From contig ML679941.1 of the NCBI GenBank assembly GCA_007922225.1, positions 54,130,235 through 54,194,234 of the forward strand: a stretch of 64,000 nucleotides of DNA, in the 5' to 3' direction. Numbering within the stretch: position 1 is the first letter of the stretch; each line of letters opens with the position of its first letter. Shown here piece after piece: positions 35,629 through 45,755 of the stretch. Source of the DNA: Emydura subglobosa (Eukaryota > Chordata > Testudines > Chelidae). Below the pieces are notes generated by a model. It was not told the DNA's origin, searched no databases, and saw only the letters and a list, made by a program, of their open reading frames with translations. The translations under genes and the position numbers were made by a program.

Positions 35629-35818
35629 TGTTATGTTTGGATACTTGGAAGTTACTTGTACTCAGAGAGAAACCAGCGGACAGGAACACAGGAAAAAATA
35701 AACACACACAGACTGAGTTTTATTATCCTACTCTAAGACCAGACAGAACTGGCTGAACTATCTCATTTTAATCTAGCTCTGTTAGCTATGGCAAGCTAGG
35801 CAGGACACAAAGTACACA
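35629..35818 (-). repeat. 3' LTR of the gypsy element
   Basis: This 190 bp stretch aligns with 40153-40338 throughout, for example ttacttgtactcagag, ctactctaagaccagacaga and gcaagctaggcaggacacaa. Read in element orientation it runs TGTGTAC...CATAACA. Identity with the 5' LTR is about 85 percent by eye with small indels. Confidence 0.92.
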
Positions 35819-35823
35819 ATATA

Positions 35824-35836
35824 TTCCTCCCACCTT
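35824..35836 (-). other. Polypurine tract of the gypsy element
   Basis: In element orientation this reads aaggtgggaggaa, five bases upstream of the 3' LTR start, where plus-strand DNA priming would occur. Confidence 0.7.
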
Positions 35837-36058
35837 AATGAAAACATCCATTTAACAGAACAATAACTTAACAAGGGAATCAGCGTAGACTGCCTCATTT
35901 CCCAGCTAAATCCCGGGGATTATTCTGCCCCATAAACGTGGGTTTGCCGTAACTAAAAATCCAGCCATTAAGGAGGCCTTCTCTGTGTAGGTAGATTATG
36001 GCGGACTTCTGGTGTTCTTAAACCAGAAGGTGTTATTGGTGCAGGTTTAACAATGAGC

Positions 36059-36394
36059 TCAGGACTCGTAGCTTGAATAGGTGAGAGTGCTGTATCTGCT
36101 GGAGTCAAGAACGGGTGACTCTTGACTAGAGGGTGACTCTTGACTCAAGGATATCTCATCTGCAATGGTGAGGCTAGGCAATTCAATTAGAGATGTGTCC
36201 TTGGGGCTTGTGTGACCTGGCAACAACCAATCTACATGTTGCCGCCAGGTGAGTTCATCTGCAGTCTGGACAGTGAAGGAAACAGGTCCTGTTTGGGCGA
36301 TGATTGTAGCAGAGACCCATTTAGCTCCTGAAGCATAGTTTCGAGCTAGAACAGGCTGTCCAGGACTAAAAGTTCGGTCTTTTGCTGTGTGCAT
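36059..36394 (-). pseudogene. gypsy integrase C-terminal domain
   Basis: The frame of 111 codons begins in a segment FSPGQPVLARNYASG followed by KWVSATIIAQTGPVSF and a terminal WRQHVDWLLPG, the layout of the small DNA-binding fold after the integrase core in gypsy elements (FxxGxxVLxRNY, then G..W..). It is separated from the core by ~85 bp in which the frame shifts. The tail carries a short duplication at 36113-36146 that repeats the residues SQESP. Confidence 0.8.
36113..36146. repeat. Tandem duplication within integrase tail
   Basis: The motif gggtgactcttgact occurs at about 36113-36127 and 36131-36145. It keeps a frame of three and therefore duplicates a short peptide. Confidence 0.75.
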
Positions 36395-36479
36395 GTCTGA
36401 TGACTTGGTTGTGCTGTTGATGTTGCATAACTTGCCGTGCTTTGGAGGGTTTCAGCAGATCAAAGCAAGTGTGCAGCGG

Positions 36480-36872
36480 TCATCCCATCATCAGAAAGGC
36501 CAGAGACGCTTTGGTCGTAGCACAAGGTGTGTTTCTGTAGGATAGTAAGAAGATGTCCAGACTCTCTTGAATGGACGAATGTCCCCATGCAGATTTTAAA
36601 GCTTGTTTCATTGTCAGCTCAAATCTTTCTGCTAATCCATTGGTGGATGGATGATACGGTGCTAAAGTGATATGATGTATCCCATTTGCTTTCATAAAAT
36701 TTTCAAACTCCTGAGAGACGAACTTCAGTCCGTTGTCGCTTACAAGTTGTTCTGGCAGACTTAAACAACTAAAGATTTCATGCAGTCTCTGGATAGTACC
36801 TTCAGCGGTAATGGATGGCATTACAGGGATTTCTGGCCATTTGGAGTGGGTGTCGACAACAACCAGGAACAT
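36480..36872 (-). pseudogene. gypsy integrase catalytic core
   Basis: This 130-codon frame holds the integrase core that inserts element DNA into the genome. Acidic residues are visible: VVVDTHSKWPE (first D), LVSDNGLKFVSQEFE (second D) and YHPSTNGLAER with a final E, so the DDE triad appears intact in this piece. The N-terminal zinc-binding part, expected at 36900-37300, is shifted in frame and contains stops. As a whole the gene is dead. Confidence 0.9.
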
Positions 36873-37368
36873 GCTTCCTTCAAATGGGCCAGCAAATCAA
36901 CATAAATACGCTGCCATGGATTTTCAGGCCAGTCTCATGGGTGTAGGGGCACTAACTGAAGTGTGTTCCTCACATTCTAAGAAGTACAAGATCTTGCCTT
37001 CTCTTCAATGGCACTGTCCAGGCCAAGCCAACAAAAGTAACTTTGTGCAATTTCTTCAAAGCGCACTATTCCACAGTGAACTGAATGTAGCTATTCTAAC
37101 ATCTACAATCTCAGTAATGGTGGAATAATGATGCGCATCCTCCATAACAAGCAACCAGAATGAATTCATAACTCCATCCTCCTGGACATGTAGGGATGAA
37201 GGTCGGATGAGACCTTGAGAGTCCCGTAAAGATGTTCCATGCATCACTAGGTCCATAACTTGGGACAGTACTGGGTCATCATAAGTTGCCTTCTTTACTT
37301 GAGTAGCAGTGATGGGTGTGTTCTCTCCTGTTCAAAGTAGATTTCTTTCCAACCAATATCTTGATGTT

Positions 37369-38112
37369 TCATTGGTAAAGGCAGTCTTGAGAGTCTATCT
37401 GCGTTGCACTGCAGAGTTTAATCTCATATGTGTGTGCGGAAAGCATCAATGCCCACTGTTGCATATGACTAACAGTCAAAGGTGGAATGCCAGTGCAGGG
37501 TCCAAAAATTGATGTTAGAGGACATTGGTTAATGAGAAGTGTGAACTTCCATCCAAATAGGTACTGGTGAAATTTCTGAATTCCGAACACAATTCCCAGT
37601 GCTTCACATTCGATTTGGGCACAGTTAGTCTCTGCCTTGCTTAAGGTGTGTGATGCAAAAGCAATGGATCTCTCCTCTCCAGAAGACATGTGTGACACGA
37701 CTGGAGAAGGAGAAGCATCACAGTCCAACTGTAGAGGTAAGGACGGGTCAAAATATGTCAGAACTTCTGAATTTAGCAATGCGTGTTTAGCCTTGTTAAA
37801 TCCAACAACACAGGCTTCAGTCCACTTCCAAACCTTGTTTTGACCGAGGAGTTCATGTTGTGGTTTTAGTAGTGTTGCTAACTGTGGAATAAATTTTCCA
37901 TAATAGTTCAATAGCCCTAAAAAAGAGCAAAGTTGGCTCACGTTTTTAGGAGGTGGAGCTTCCACAATAGCCTTGACTTCTGCAGGAGCTTTACGGAGGC
38001 CAGTAGCATCAATGACATGTCCCAAATATTCAACAGAGAGCTGGAAGAATTCACATTTGTCTTTGCAGACTTGTAAGCCATACTCTTCCAGTCTTTGCAG
38101 GGCAACATCCAA
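37369..38112 (-). pseudogene. gypsy reverse transcriptase thumb and RNase H
   Basis: The longest frame of the element (247 codons). It starts just after the RT active site with LQRLEEYGLQVCKDKCEFF, has VEYLGHVIDATGLRK and FLGLLNYYGKFIPQLA (RT thumb and connection), then an RNase H-like segment with LDCDASPSP, IAFASHTLSKAETNCAQ, IECEALGIVFGIQKFHQYL. The RNase H acid residues D and E are recognisable (LDCDAS, ECEAL). The C-terminal part drifts near 37369-37450. Confidence 0.9.
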
Positions 38113-38154
38113 GTTCTTAAGGTGATGCTCCTCATTCTTGCCAGTGACCAGGAT

Positions 38155-38487
38155 GTCATCAAGATAGCACTAGATTCCTGGCAAGCCACTCAAGATCTGG
38201 TCGATAGCCCTCTGGAACAAAACTGGAGCAGACGTTATTCCGAAGGGCAAGCAACAGTATCAGTACAGCTCTTTATGCATCATGATAGTCAACAGATCTT
38301 GGGACTTCTCATCAACGTGCATCAATAAATACACCTGATGCAGATCAATATTGCTGAATTTTTGTCCACCAGCCAAGCCAGCGAAGAAGTCATTGATGTG
38401 AGGAAGACAGTATTGCTTTGCACACAACACCGGGTTAACGGTAACCTTAAAATCCCCACAAATCTGAACAGAGCCATCTTTCTTCAA
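38155..38487 (-). pseudogene. gypsy reverse transcriptase fingers and palm
   Basis: The piece at 38260-38487 has SVQICGDFKVTVNPV and KFSNIDLHQVYL, which hold the first catalytic aspartate. The second active-site motif, YLDD, is encoded at 38155-38166. An in-frame TAG at 38170-38172 lies two codons before it, and a frameshift near 38240 joins neither piece cleanly. The copy cannot make an active enzyme. Confidence 0.87.
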
Positions 38488-38796
38488 TACTGGAATGATT
38501 GGTGTTGCCCACTGGCTGTGGGTAACAGGTACCAGGACTCCATTTTTTTGACCAGGCGCTCCAGGTCCACTTCAACTTTTGACCTGATGGCATATGACAC
38601 AGTTCTGGCTTTCAGACATTTTGGTTGGCTGTCAGACTTAATGTTCAATTTCACAGTGATTCCTTTCTTACTTCCCAGGTCCTCTTCAAAACAGCTGCAT
38701 GTTTCTTTAATACAGCTGCCAGACCTGTTTCTCCCTTAGCCATCATGTGCACTTCTGCCCAATTCAGCCGGATCTTCTTAAGCTATGACCTTCCCA

Positions 38797-39093
38797 TTAA
38801 GGCAGGGTAATTGCCTTCCACCACAAACAGTGGCAAGTTAGCAGTCTGTCCATTGAGCTCCACTTTAACATCAGTACCAACATAGGTACCTCTTCTCCAG
38901 TGTACGTCTTCAGAACAATTTTTGTCGGCTTAAGCGGGAGATGCTTTAGCTTCTCCTTATACACAGTGTCTGAGACCAGTGAAACTGCTGCTGCTCCAGT
39001 GTCCATTTCCATGTATACAGATTTATCTCCCAGCAGCAGTGTTACCCAGTATTCATATGAGCCAACTGCCATGGAGAAGATGTGGAGTGACAC
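38797..39093 (-). pseudogene. gypsy aspartic protease
   Basis: The frame contains VYMEMDTGAAAVSLVS with the DTGA active-site triad of retropepsins, preceded by WVTLLLGDK as in the flap-proximal strand. After KTYTGEEVP a single-base shift puts the rest out of frame; the expected continuation can be seen in another frame at about 38760-38880. It processes Gag-Pol in active relatives. Confidence 0.85.
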
Positions 39094-39121
39094 TTCTTCT
39101 TCTGACTAGGTGTCACTTTGA

Positions 39122-39463
39122 TCATCCTGAGCCTGCTCTACCGTGTGCAGATTTTTTTTTTTTGATCCACCAGACAGCAGTCTTCCTTTTCTCTTGCTTG
39201 CCTGTTCTGTTTGACTCTTTTTTCTTATGTTTACAGGCACACTCAGTGTGTCCCTTTTTGCCACATTGTCGACAAACTAGGTCTTTACACCAGCATTCCA
39301 ATGCCTGGTGATCAGGCTTTCCACAGCAGAAACGTTCCCATCTACCCACCTTCTTGTTGGTAGGTTCTTGTGACACCTTATGCACTCTGGTTGATGCACT
39401 TAGTCGTTGTGCTTCCTTTGCTGCCAGTTCCAAGGAAATTGCAATTTCAATGGCCTTCTGCAA
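39122..39463 (-). pseudogene. gypsy Gag nucleocapsid region
   Basis: The frame has a perfect CCHC zinc knuckle CRQCGKKGHTECAC (C-x2-C-x4-H-x4-C) and before it a damaged one (FCCGKPDHQALEC). A lysine-rich tail follows. Two knuckles with a spacer are usual in mag-like Gag. The upstream part starts MQKAIEIAISLELAAKEA, a helical capsid-end segment. Confidence 0.87.
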
Positions 39464-39900
39464 GGTGAGCTAGGTCTCTATCAATTGCTCTGTATTGCTT
39501 CACTGTGCAGACCACACACACTAACCTATTATGTAGGGTGTCATTTAACACATCATTAAATTCACAGTGCTCAGTAAGCTTCTTAAGAGCTGCTACAAAT
39601 TCTGCAATTCTTCTTGATTCCTTTTGTGGAACCCGAATCTCTCTGCAATTATCAGTGGTTTTGGGGAAAAATGTGCCTCCTGGGATTTTCACAATGTCAT
39701 TGTGAGATTTTGTGCCTGGCTTATCAGGGTGCACTAAGCTGCGCAGCAAAGCCCCCAAACAGTTAAGAAAGTTGCCACCTTCTTCTCACCTGCAATTCCA
39801 CTTGCAACAACAAAAAACTCAAAACGCTTAGTACATGAGCTCCATTGTTCCACAATTTCATCAAAATGTCCCAGGAGCCCAGTGGGTATAGCCATTGCTG
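39464..39900 (-). pseudogene. gypsy Gag N-terminal and capsid region
   Basis: The open piece 39447-39758 shows EFVAALKKLTEHCEF and NDTLHNRLVCV, the Gag segment usually written as 'F...L..L...C.F', 'L.DRLVCG' in mag and related gypsy elements. The N-terminal part at about 39760-39900 is in another frame. No intact start. Confidence 0.75.
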
Positions 39901-40136
39901 CCTTTTTTTTCCTTTTCTTTTAGTGTCTTTTATTCATGTGTATTGGGGATCATTCACACAATTACTAGTAATTTCCTTTCACTACCACTGCTTCTTTTCT
40001 CGCCCTTCCCAATCTGTCTGCTTTCCTTTCATCTTGTGCGTGAGCAGGAACAGCACAGCCACACAGACCAGTAAAAGGTTTTCCTAATATTTTACTTTTG
40101 CTTTTTCACTGCTGGTAGTACCAGAACAGGTCCATC

Positions 40137-40149
40137 GTCCTTGTCGCCA
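40137..40149 (-). other. Primer-binding site, tRNA-Ser (GCT) type
   Basis: In element orientation the 13 bases read tggcgacaaggac, starting three bases (aag) after the 5' LTR. The 3' end of vertebrate tRNA-Ser(GCT) would pair with tggcgacgaggat, so two mismatches. Use of this tRNA is known for mag-type gypsy elements. Confidence 0.72.
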
Positions 40150-40152
40150 CTT

Positions 40153-40338
40153 CGTTGTGTTTGGATACTTGAAAGTTACTTGTACTCAGAGTAAAACCAG
40201 CAGACAGGAGCGCAGAGATGTAAACACACACAGACAGGGTTTATTCTCCTACTCTAAGACCAGACAGAACTGGCTGAGCTGAGCATAATAGTCTAGCTTT
40301 GTTAACGACGGCAAGCTAGGCAGGACACAAACTACACA
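40153..40338 (-). repeat. 5' LTR of the gypsy element
   Basis: Partner of 35629-35818. Promoter motifs are not obvious. In element orientation, an AT-rich gaataaaccctgtctgtgtg may include the polyadenylation signal (aataaa). Confidence 0.92.
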
Positions 40339-40385
40339 ACAGTTTTATGTAGAAATAATCTGTGAGATTTAGATATAGGCTTGAT

Positions 40386-40740
40386 GTGATGAGCTAGAGG
40401 GGGGTCCGAATCAAAGATAACACCCACGTTATGGGCCTGAGTGATGAGCAAGACAGTGGTGTTGTCCACAAAGACTGAGAAAGGAGGTGGTGGGGAAGGC
40501 TTGTGGGGAGGGGAGACCAGGATCTCTGTTTTAGCCCAGTTGAGCTTGAGCGGACTGCTAGACAGCCACAGGGAGATGTCAAAGAGACAGGCTGAGATTT
40601 TAGTTTGGCTGGAAGGAGACAGGATTGGAGTAGAGAGGTAGATTTGTGGGTCATCAGCATAAAGCTGGTAGGTGAATTTGTGATTGCAGATGAGATTACC
40701 CAGAGATAAGGTACAGAGGGAGAAGAAAGGGGGACAAAGG
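40386..40740 (-). pseudogene. L2-like ORF2 reverse transcriptase fragment
   Basis: The frame from 40332 to 40865 contains NHKFTYQLYADDPQIYLSTP, where YADD is the RT active site, followed by SLWLSSSPLKLNWAKTEILV and ITQAHNVGVIFDSDPPLAHHI. This order (YADDTQIYLS, then LN.sKTEillf, then .LGVi.D) is typical for the L2 clade. It is cut off by the gypsy element at 40338 and continues at 35628. Upstream the frame runs into non-LINE sequence. Confidence 0.8.
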
Positions 40741-40768
40741 CCAGAACTTGGTGGAACCCCCACAGATA

Positions 40769-41286
40769 GATTGCCACCTCGGAGATGCAGGAAAACTGGC
40801 CTCTGCCCTCCTGCCCCCAAACAGCCTGACCCTCTTCTTCTCCTTTTAGGCATCTCCACCAACAACCACCTGACTCCTCAGGCCAAAAAGCCCCTACATT
40901 CACCCATCCCAGGAGCCTCAGCCCTTGAAGGAGCCCCCTCACACATTATGTCCATCCAGGAGCCCCTGCCCCCCAACCCAATCCCCTTCTCTTTACCTCT
41001 CCCTGCTGGCAAGCCTCAGATCCATCCATCCCACTTCCTGACGCCAAGAGGAATAGGAGCCCAGCCACCCTTGGTTTTGAACTGTTGAGGGCCCAATATG
41101 TGGAGCAGGACTCAGGTGCCAAGCCAGCAGCACTCCCAGCCACATGACCTGCGTGCAGTACTTACAGGCCACCATACACACGTGCAGCTTATCAGTAGTG
41201 GAAAAAATGGCACCGTCTCATCAGCAAAGGGTAAAGCAGTAGACAAGCCGGCCAGGCAGGTTAAAAACTAGCTAGGTGGCAACCCT
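40769..41286. mobile_element. MITE with GTTGCCACCT-type ends, ~520 bp
   Basis: Left end gattgccacctcgg; right end read on the minus strand agggttgccacctagc. It splits the L2-like LINE between the piece ending cagata and the piece beginning caaaagctggagggc. C-rich interior. No target duplication is clear. The frame 40684-41088 crossing the border is chance. Confidence 0.6.
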
Positions 41287-41380
41287 ACAAAAGCTGGAGG
41301 GCAAGGGTTGAGGAGGATCTTCCAGAGGACCTGCTGATGGAGCAATTAGGCATCTAGGTAGGAGGAGACAATGTGATGAT

Positions 41381-41855
41381 GTATAGTCATGACTTCACCA
41401 GAGGACTAAGCAGGAAGAACAAGTAGCTGGGAAGAAGTCTAAACCCTTGTTTAAACCTAAATGCTTTCAATAATGAGCAGACATGAGGCAAGAAATGCTA
41501 TGAAAACAAGTGAAAGCACGAAGGGTTTATGCTTTAGGGTTAATATGTGCAAATGTCTTCCTCAGTATGAAAGGCTCTCTTTAGCATTTAGCACTGATTT
41601 CCAATGTACTGTAGTGATTAGGCTAAATGATGAATGAAGTGAAAAATCTCTTCTTACCCAATACACATAGAGTAAAAGCTTCCTTCTATGTGGGTGGAGG
41701 GCCCCAGACTTAGCAAAACCATGCAAGGAATATACATTGATGTATTGCATGGTGGGAGGGAGGCAGAAGATTCCATATGCTATGATGAGAAGAGAAAATT
41801 CCTTCAGCCGTCTGACCCTCAAAGGATCCCACCAGATCTTCCCATGTCTGTAGAT
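41381..41855. other. Unassigned noncoding DNA
   Basis: Nothing recognised between the L2-like LINE and the short hAT element. Confidence 0.4.
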
Positions 41856-42135
41856 TGGTGATACTCAAACTGACGCTCAGGAGCCACAAGTGGTTCCCTA
41901 ATGTGTCTCCTGCAGCTCTTTGCATCACATGATATTAAAACACAGTGTGATTTAATTTTTAACCAATCAGGATGTTTTTACTATGTTATTAATTGTAGAA
42001 TACTTGGTCAGTCATTTTGCTGTGATAATTTTATATATATAGTAAATGAAACAATGAATTCCCATTTCTGTGGCTCCTTTGGGTAATGTTGATCACTAAT
42101 TTGGCTCCTGAACCACTGAGGTCTGAGTAACACTG
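41856..42135. mobile_element. Non-autonomous hAT MITE, 280 bp
   Basis: Left end tggtgatactcaaactgacg and right end (minus strand) cagtgttactcagacctcag share the pattern TGNTACTCANAC. Target copies ctgtagat (41848-41855) and ctgtagac (42136-42143) agree in 7 of 8 positions. The interior includes ggagccacaagtggttccc near the left end and the inverted ggctcctgaaccactg near the right end. Confidence 0.85.
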
Positions 42136-43847
42136 CTGTAGACTGAGTGCAGAAACTAGGGCATAAATACAGGCAGGGTGTTATGCAGTCCGTGTTATGC
42201 TGTAGTGAGCTATTAGCTGTCCTAAACTCTAACAGAGCTGGAATCTTGAACTTGGATCCCCTCAGGCAGTAGAACACTGGATCAACACTAAATTTTGAAA
42301 TTTCTAAATTATTTTATGAATAGCGCCTCAGGATGTGGCACACATTAGTAGATATATAGCTGGACTGCTACTAAGATGAGATTGTGATAGCAATCACCAA
42401 TTTTCCTGGAAAGAATTTTAGATTCCTGAATATTTCACTAGTTCATTCAGATACATCCATGGTGAAAAATCTGCTTCCCCCTTTTCATGGTCCAGGCTCA
42501 AGTCTCATTGCATATTTCACATCAACACTTCTGCCTAGCAATCAGTGTTTCCCTCAGGTAGTATTTGAATGTCCTACAAAAACAGATGAGCACATGTGAA
42601 AATTGCTCCATTTCCTGACACAATTTGGGAGAGATTTTTCTATATTTAGCTTTTTAAAAATAAGAAAGTGATGAATATAATCAAAACTAATATTACAGCT
42701 ATCATATCATATAATCATGGTATTAATAGCCCTTATTATCACTTTCAGTGCAGTTCAGAGTATTAAATTATACTTCAGATATAATTCAGCACTATACAGT
42801 CTTCAGAGTTATGGTTCCCACAGCAACTGCAACTCACCTGTCTTGAATATGTCATATTTTGAGTATTAGTGTTAATTTTAATGCCTTAATATTTGAGTTT
42901 AATATGGCAGAATTGCAATAGCTGTAAGAAATGGAACTTTGAATATCCTGACTTTTGTGCAAAATTGCAAGCATAATATTGCATTAATACACTTGTTGCA
43001 TGTAATCTCCTCGAGCTTTCCTAGGAAACAGAAATAATAAGTGGTCACCAGGTATTGGCCTGGTTATTAAATCACTAGGGGATCAACTCGTGCAAACTCT
43101 TACTATCAAGCATAGAGCTCTTTACAGTGAGCTGTACATTTCTTCAGATGTTCAGAAGCAACGCTCCCAAGCAGCTCCATACCACAGGATTTACAAACTG
43201 AGATGGATGGATGGAAATAAAATTCCTAGGGCACTGATTTCTCCTTTACCTTTTCTTGATGATTAAGACTAGTCTAAAACAGCCTGTAATGAGAAAGTAG
43301 CTAGATATAATGAAACAAAACTTGTCTGCTTAGACTGAGATCCTTTACTATTTAGATAATGGTGCTAAATAATAATAAGACTTAATTAGTTGTTCATCTT
43401 AAATGTTACCTTTTTTAAAGTTGCAGATGTGCTAGGAACAAGTGGTTCAGAATAAAATCAGTATAATATTGTGGCATGAAACACTATTACATTTCCATCT
43501 AACCTAGAAACTGGGATTAGAGAATCAGTCTCTGAGTCAGAGTATCACCATGCTGTAACTCGGTCCTCTGATTCAAACTGTAGAAGATACAGTCCCTAGG
43601 GAAAATTGTTAATTGCTGGAGTTTAGATTTCACTTTAGTTAGTTGCCTAGTTACCCAATTTGTGTGCACATAAAAATATACCCCAAGGTTTTCCCATTTG
43701 TGAAGGCACCATGAAAATTTGGTCTTGAAAATATAGCCTTAGTAATCTGCCAGTATGCCAACATTTGCACAGAAGAATTATGAAAATTATGAAGTATGTG
43801 TGTCTCCAACAAAACTCACCCCATATATTGAAATTGTTTCACTGGCA
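42136..43847. other. Unassigned noncoding DNA
   Basis: AT-rich, no element or gene seen. Confidence 0.4.
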
Positions 43848-44045
43848 GGCAGTGTGATCCAGTGGTTATTCCTAGTTCTGACAATGACCTACTGTGTAAG
43901 CTTCGGCAAGTCATTTCCCCACTCTCTGCTACAGTTTCCCCAGTATCTGTAATATGGGGACAGTGATACTTCCTTTCTTTTTCTAAGGTGCTTTAAGATC
44001 TGTCGATAAAAGTACTATATAAAAACCTAAGTATTATTATTCAGA
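43848..44045 (+). mobile_element. MIR SINE, close to full length
   Basis: From the tRNA-like head ggcaggcagtgtgatccagt then ggttattcctagttctgac, through the core gcttcggcaagtcatttccc and tgctacagtttccccagtat, to the tail gtgctttaagatctgtcgat ending attattatt. The full order of MIR, about 200 bp, is present in + orientation. Confidence 0.85.
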
Positions 44046-44975
44046 GTAATCCCACTGTTGTGTTTTAACCTGATATATCTGTATTTCATGAGTGAGTTAG
44101 GACATAGATTTTCTCTAAATTATAGGAAGTCTGTGTTTCTTTTTTTACTTATATTTGTATGTAGGTACACTACTTAGTGGGGAAGGAGACCTAATAATGG
44201 ACAACATCAAGAAGGCTGAGGTTTTTAATGCCTATTTTGCTTCAGCCTTTACTTAAAAAACAGTTAATTATGACCAGATGCTTAACACAATATTAACAAG
44301 GGAGGAAGGAAGGATCACAAGACAGAATATGGAAAGAATAGTTTAAAGAATATTTAGAAAAGTTATATGTATTTGAGTTAGCAAGGCCTGACAAAATTCA
44401 CTCTAGGGTACTTAAGGAATTAGCTGACACATTCTTGGAACCATTAGCAATTATCTTCAAGAAGTCATGAACTGGAGAAAGCTAATGTGTTTGCCCATCT
44501 TTAGAAAGAGCAGCAAAGAGGACCCAGGGTATCATAAATCATTCAGACTAACTTCAATATCTGGAAAGATACTGAAACAAATTATTAAACAATAAATTTA
44601 TAATACCCAGAAGATCATTAGGTGATAAGTAATAGCCAACATGGATTGGTCAAGAATAAATCATGCCAAACCAACCTACTTTCCTTCTTTGACAGGGTTT
44701 CTGACCACATGGATAGGAGGGAAGCAGTAGACATGATGTATCTTAATTTTTAGTAAGGCTTTTGATATAGTCCCACAGGATATTCTCATAAGTAAACTAA
44801 GGAAATGTGCTCTTCATGAAATTACTATAAAGTGGTAACATAACTGGTCAAAAAAACATACTCAAGGAATAGTTATCAATGGTTTGCTGTCAAACTGGGA
44901 AAACATATTGTCATGGGGCTGATATGCCCTATCACAGGCATCAGGTCACGTGAGCTGGGAAAAGCCCTAGGGCTA

Positions 44976-45119
44976 GAGTCAACAAAGCAGCCCTTCTAGC
45001 CAGGACACCATGGCCTAGAAGCTGGAGTCAACAGAACAGTTCCCTGGTCAGGGCAGCATAGCCTGGTAGTCGGAGTCAGTAGAGCAACCCCCTGGTCGGG
45101 GCAGCGTAGCCTAGTAGCC
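44976..45119. repeat. 48 bp minisatellite, three units
   Basis: Units at 44976-45023, 45024-45071 and 45072-45119 share gagtca, gca, ccctggtc or ttctagcc, agca or acac, and agcctgg or ggcctag. The second and third units are closest (ggagtcaacagaac against ggagtcagtagagc). Confidence 0.8.
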
Positions 45120-45285
45120 ATCAATGTAATGTAGTTGCAAAAAAGGCTAATATCATTCTGTGAAGTATTAACAGGAGTATTGGATGTAAGATATGGGAGA
45201 TAATTGTCCCACTCTATTCGGCACCGGTTAAGCTACAGTTGATAAGTACTGTGTCTAGTTTTGAGCACCACATTTTAAGAAAGAT

Positions 45286-45510
45286 GTGGACAAACTGGAG
45301 AGAGTCCAGAAGAGAATAAAAATGATTAAAGGTTTAGAAAACCTGACCTATGAGGAAAGGCTAAAAACACTGGGCATGTTAAGTCTTCAGAAAAGGAGAC
45401 TGAGGGGGGACCTAATAACAGCCTTCAAATATGTTAAGGGCTGTTATAAAGAGGATGGTGATCAACTGTCCTCCATGTCCCCTGAAGGTAGGATAAGAAG
45501 TCATCATTAA
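45286..45510 (+). pseudogene. CR1 ORF2 C-terminal fragment
   Basis: The 74-codon frame contains DKLERVQKRIKMIKGLEN and LKTLGMLSLQKRRLRGDL, the C-terminal segment after the RT thumb that also occurs at 17199-18113 (KLEKVQQRATKMIRGL). Out of frame with surrounding remnants. Confidence 0.85.
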
Positions 45511-45755
45511 TTTGCAACAAGGGAAATTTAGGTTAGATATTAGGAAAAACTTTCTAAATATAAGGATAATTAAGTACTGGAATATGTTACAAAGGAAATT
45601 GTGGAATCCCTCTCATAGGAGCTTTTAAGAGTAGGTTAGACAAACACCTATCACTGTCAGGGATGGTCTAGATGTGCTTGGTACTGCCGCAGTGCCAGAG
45701 GCTGGAGTAGATTACCCCTTGAGATCACTTCCAGCCCTACATTTCTATGATATTC

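Larger units (their letters stand above)
35629..40338 (-). mobile_element. Ty3/gypsy LTR retrotransposon, mag-like, ~4.7 kb
   Basis: A nearly full-length copy in minus orientation: 5' LTR 40153-40338, primer-binding site 40137-40149, gag with zinc knuckles, protease, reverse transcriptase, RNase H, integrase, polypurine tract 35824-35836, 3' LTR 35629-35818. The order PR-RT-RH-INT is that of Ty3/gypsy. The primer site matching serine tRNA suggests the mag lineage. Every ORF is broken by stops or frameshifts, so this is an old inactive copy. It lies within the L2-like LINE. Target site duplication is not resolved. No envelope-like ORF is seen between integrase and the 3' LTR. Confidence 0.93.
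34197..41380 (-). mobile_element. L2-like LINE split by three later insertions
   Basis: The pieces are 34197-34621, 35349-35628, 40339-40768 and about 41287-41380. Read on the minus strand they follow one another without loss: RT with YADD (40620-40680), C-terminal ORF2 (35349-35628 has a segment like FKHKLLVFTFKAPHSL; 34400-34600 has the final helices) and the 3' UTR ending at 34197 with tail text agtgcctaggagcccaatca. The insertions are a MITE (34622-35348), a gypsy element (35629-40338) and another MITE (40769-41286). The LINE is the oldest layer. The 5' half is missing. Confidence 0.8.
44165..45755 (+). mobile_element. CR1 LINE, old copy, carrying a minisatellite
   Basis: Sequence begins in the endonuclease-RT linker (gcctattttgcttcagcct), has RT motifs in broken frames (tgtatcttaatttttagtaa for YL.F.KAFD, stop-filled) and ends with the CR1 3' UTR (ggatggtctagatgtgcttg, cttccagccctacatttcta, tgatat). 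Between 44913 and 45120 about 200 bp of foreign sequence with a 48 bp tandem repeat replaces part of the RT region. Heavily decayed. Confidence 0.85.

Noticed and set aside
35820..36058. Possible envelope gene downstream of the gypsy integrase
   Set aside because: Only about 240 bp lie between integrase and the 3' LTR, with no open frame or signal peptide.
36733..37128. Open + strand frames across the gypsy pol region
   Set aside because: They are opposite-strand shadows of the integrase and RT remnants.
40684..41088. Open + frame of 134 codons, proline-rich
   Set aside because: It crosses the border between the L2-like LINE (antisense) and a MITE, so it cannot be an ancestral gene.
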